Shown: piece after piece, positions 14,850-15,405 of the stretch
Layout: every line of letters begins with the position of its first letter
Position numbering within the stretch: position 1 is the stretch's first letter
Assembly: GCA_018398765.1 (NCBI GenBank)
Contig: JAHBMJ010002855.1
Span: 1 to 15,405 of the forward strand
Length of the DNA: 15,405 nt
Direction of reading: 5' to 3'
Source: Chromera velia
Lineage: Eukaryota > Sar > Chromeraceae
The notes under the pieces: model-generated
The model's database searches: none
What the model was told of the DNA's origin: nothing
The model's input: only the letters and a program-made list of their open reading frames with translations
Program-made: the position numbers and the translations under genes

Positions 14850-15405
14850 ACCTCCATCAGCGGAGAACGCAAATACATTTGTTTCTAGAGATTCCAATAC
14901 TCTGCTTTGCGAGCCTGCAGGAAGCCTCAGGAGGAGACGCAGCCGGAGGAAACGCAGCCTCCAAGACATGCATATGTGCGTGTCGTTAATTGCACGTGTA
15001 TGTGGATTGTTCTGGACTTCGTGTGACGCAGACTGGAGGAGGGCCATGCAGCTCATGGGGGCCGTGCCAAGATGTTCGGAAGAGGTCGATCGGGTACGGA
15101 GGGCCGTTGAGGGCCCGAAGGTCACGACGACAGCAGGACGATCAATTCGAGACCGGATGAACGGTTTCTTGGCAAGCCTGAGGTCGCAGAACAGCAGGAC
15201 GGATGCCGACTCCCTCCTGTCTGAAGTGACATATCGGGAGGGTCCTTCTGCTTCTGCTGCGGAGGCAAGAAATGCAGCAGCAAAAGCTTCTGCCGCGAGA
15301 GCAGAAGCGGCACTTGCACGAGCTGCCGCTCCAAAAGTAGCAACTGCAGTTGCAGCAGGAAGTGCAGCAGATGCAGGTAAAGGTCGTGCAGGAAGAGGAA
15401 GGGGG
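14850..15405 (+). CDS. Putative secreted Ala/Arg-rich protein, exon 2, runs off window
   Basis: The frame is open from 14850 to the window end. An early Ser/Asn-rich part leads to an Arg cluster (SLRRRRSRRKRS), then helical segments (SEEVDRVRRAVEG, SIRDRMNGFLASLRSQ), and from about 15250 a low-complexity Ala-rich helix (AARAEAALARAAA) that ends in a Gly/Arg-rich stretch. An alternative start at acceptor GTGTGACGCAG (15030), with four bases ignored at CATGCA 15045-15050, gives LEEGQLMGAVPRC, so 14950-15030 could be intron. The 3' end lies outside the window. Confidence 0.65.

Noticed and set aside
1848-15050. CATGCA/TGCATG read simply as a transcription-factor motif (TGCATGCA is an ApiAP2-type site in apicomplexans)
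   Set aside because: Regulatory use cannot be excluded for non-coding copies, but it does not explain why protein frames change exactly at these sites or the presence/absence difference between paralogous modules.
1-15405. tRNA, rRNA, CRISPR array, bacterial promoters or insertion sequences
   Set aside because: No cloverleaf, rRNA core, regularly spaced direct repeats with unique spacers, or transposase frame was seen on reading both strands.

Overview
The window looks like intron-rich nuclear DNA of a unicellular eukaryote. Supporting signs: short coding blocks bounded by GT donors and pyrimidine-(T)GCAG acceptors, phase-matched introns of 68 to about 450 bases, long pyrimidine/GA/CA simple repeats, a foldback element inside an intron, and no bacterial operon, ribosome-binding-site or terminator structure. 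The species cannot be named from the sequence. An alveolate or other protist alga is a guess. Every coding block I can support is on the plus strand.

Layout. 1-800: palindromes, then a nearly pure pyrimidine satellite. 1070-1399: first exon of a possible secreted protein. 1934-6431: a long multi-exon gene of unknown family (gene A); its exons at 3420-3647, 4100-4336, 4437-4667 and 5747-6431 read without a break, and a foldback repeat lies in the 3648-4099 intron. 6604-8625: more exons, perhaps the continuation of gene A or a second gene, including a duplicated exon segment. 8951-10220: a RING-H2 finger, an AAA-type P-loop segment resembling Cdc48/p97 D1, and a coiled-coil segment. 10229-11362: a duplicated GA-rich segment and a tandem array of a degenerate RING-like unit. 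11590-14080: three related coding modules plus an RWD-like segment followed by a degenerate RING. 14650-15405: start of a secreted Ala/Arg-rich protein that runs off the window.

The striking feature is how the reading frames break. Protein-like sequence repeatedly jumps frame. Many jumps fall exactly at CATGCA or TGCATG hexamers, about 48 sites by hand count where about 7-8 are expected by chance. Ignoring four bases (TGCA, or its circular equivalents) at such a site joins two good frames. The clearest cases are a P-loop restored to GPTGSGKTL at 9789-9794, a chain of four such sites joining frames across 1934-2940, and a three-copy paralogue comparison in which only one copy carries the extra TGCA (13709-13714). 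The exons with no such hexamer in 3420-4667 and 5747-6431 are intact. A second class of break is a missing base, usually in a short homopolymer. The window therefore holds either genomic TGCA micro-insertions (removed in RNA, or scars of decay) or a systematic sequence error. RNA and read data would separate these.

Several products look ubiquitin-related (RING-H2, degenerate RINGs, RWD-like, Cdc48-like AAA), but no complete domain set or full gene model can be proved from this sequence.
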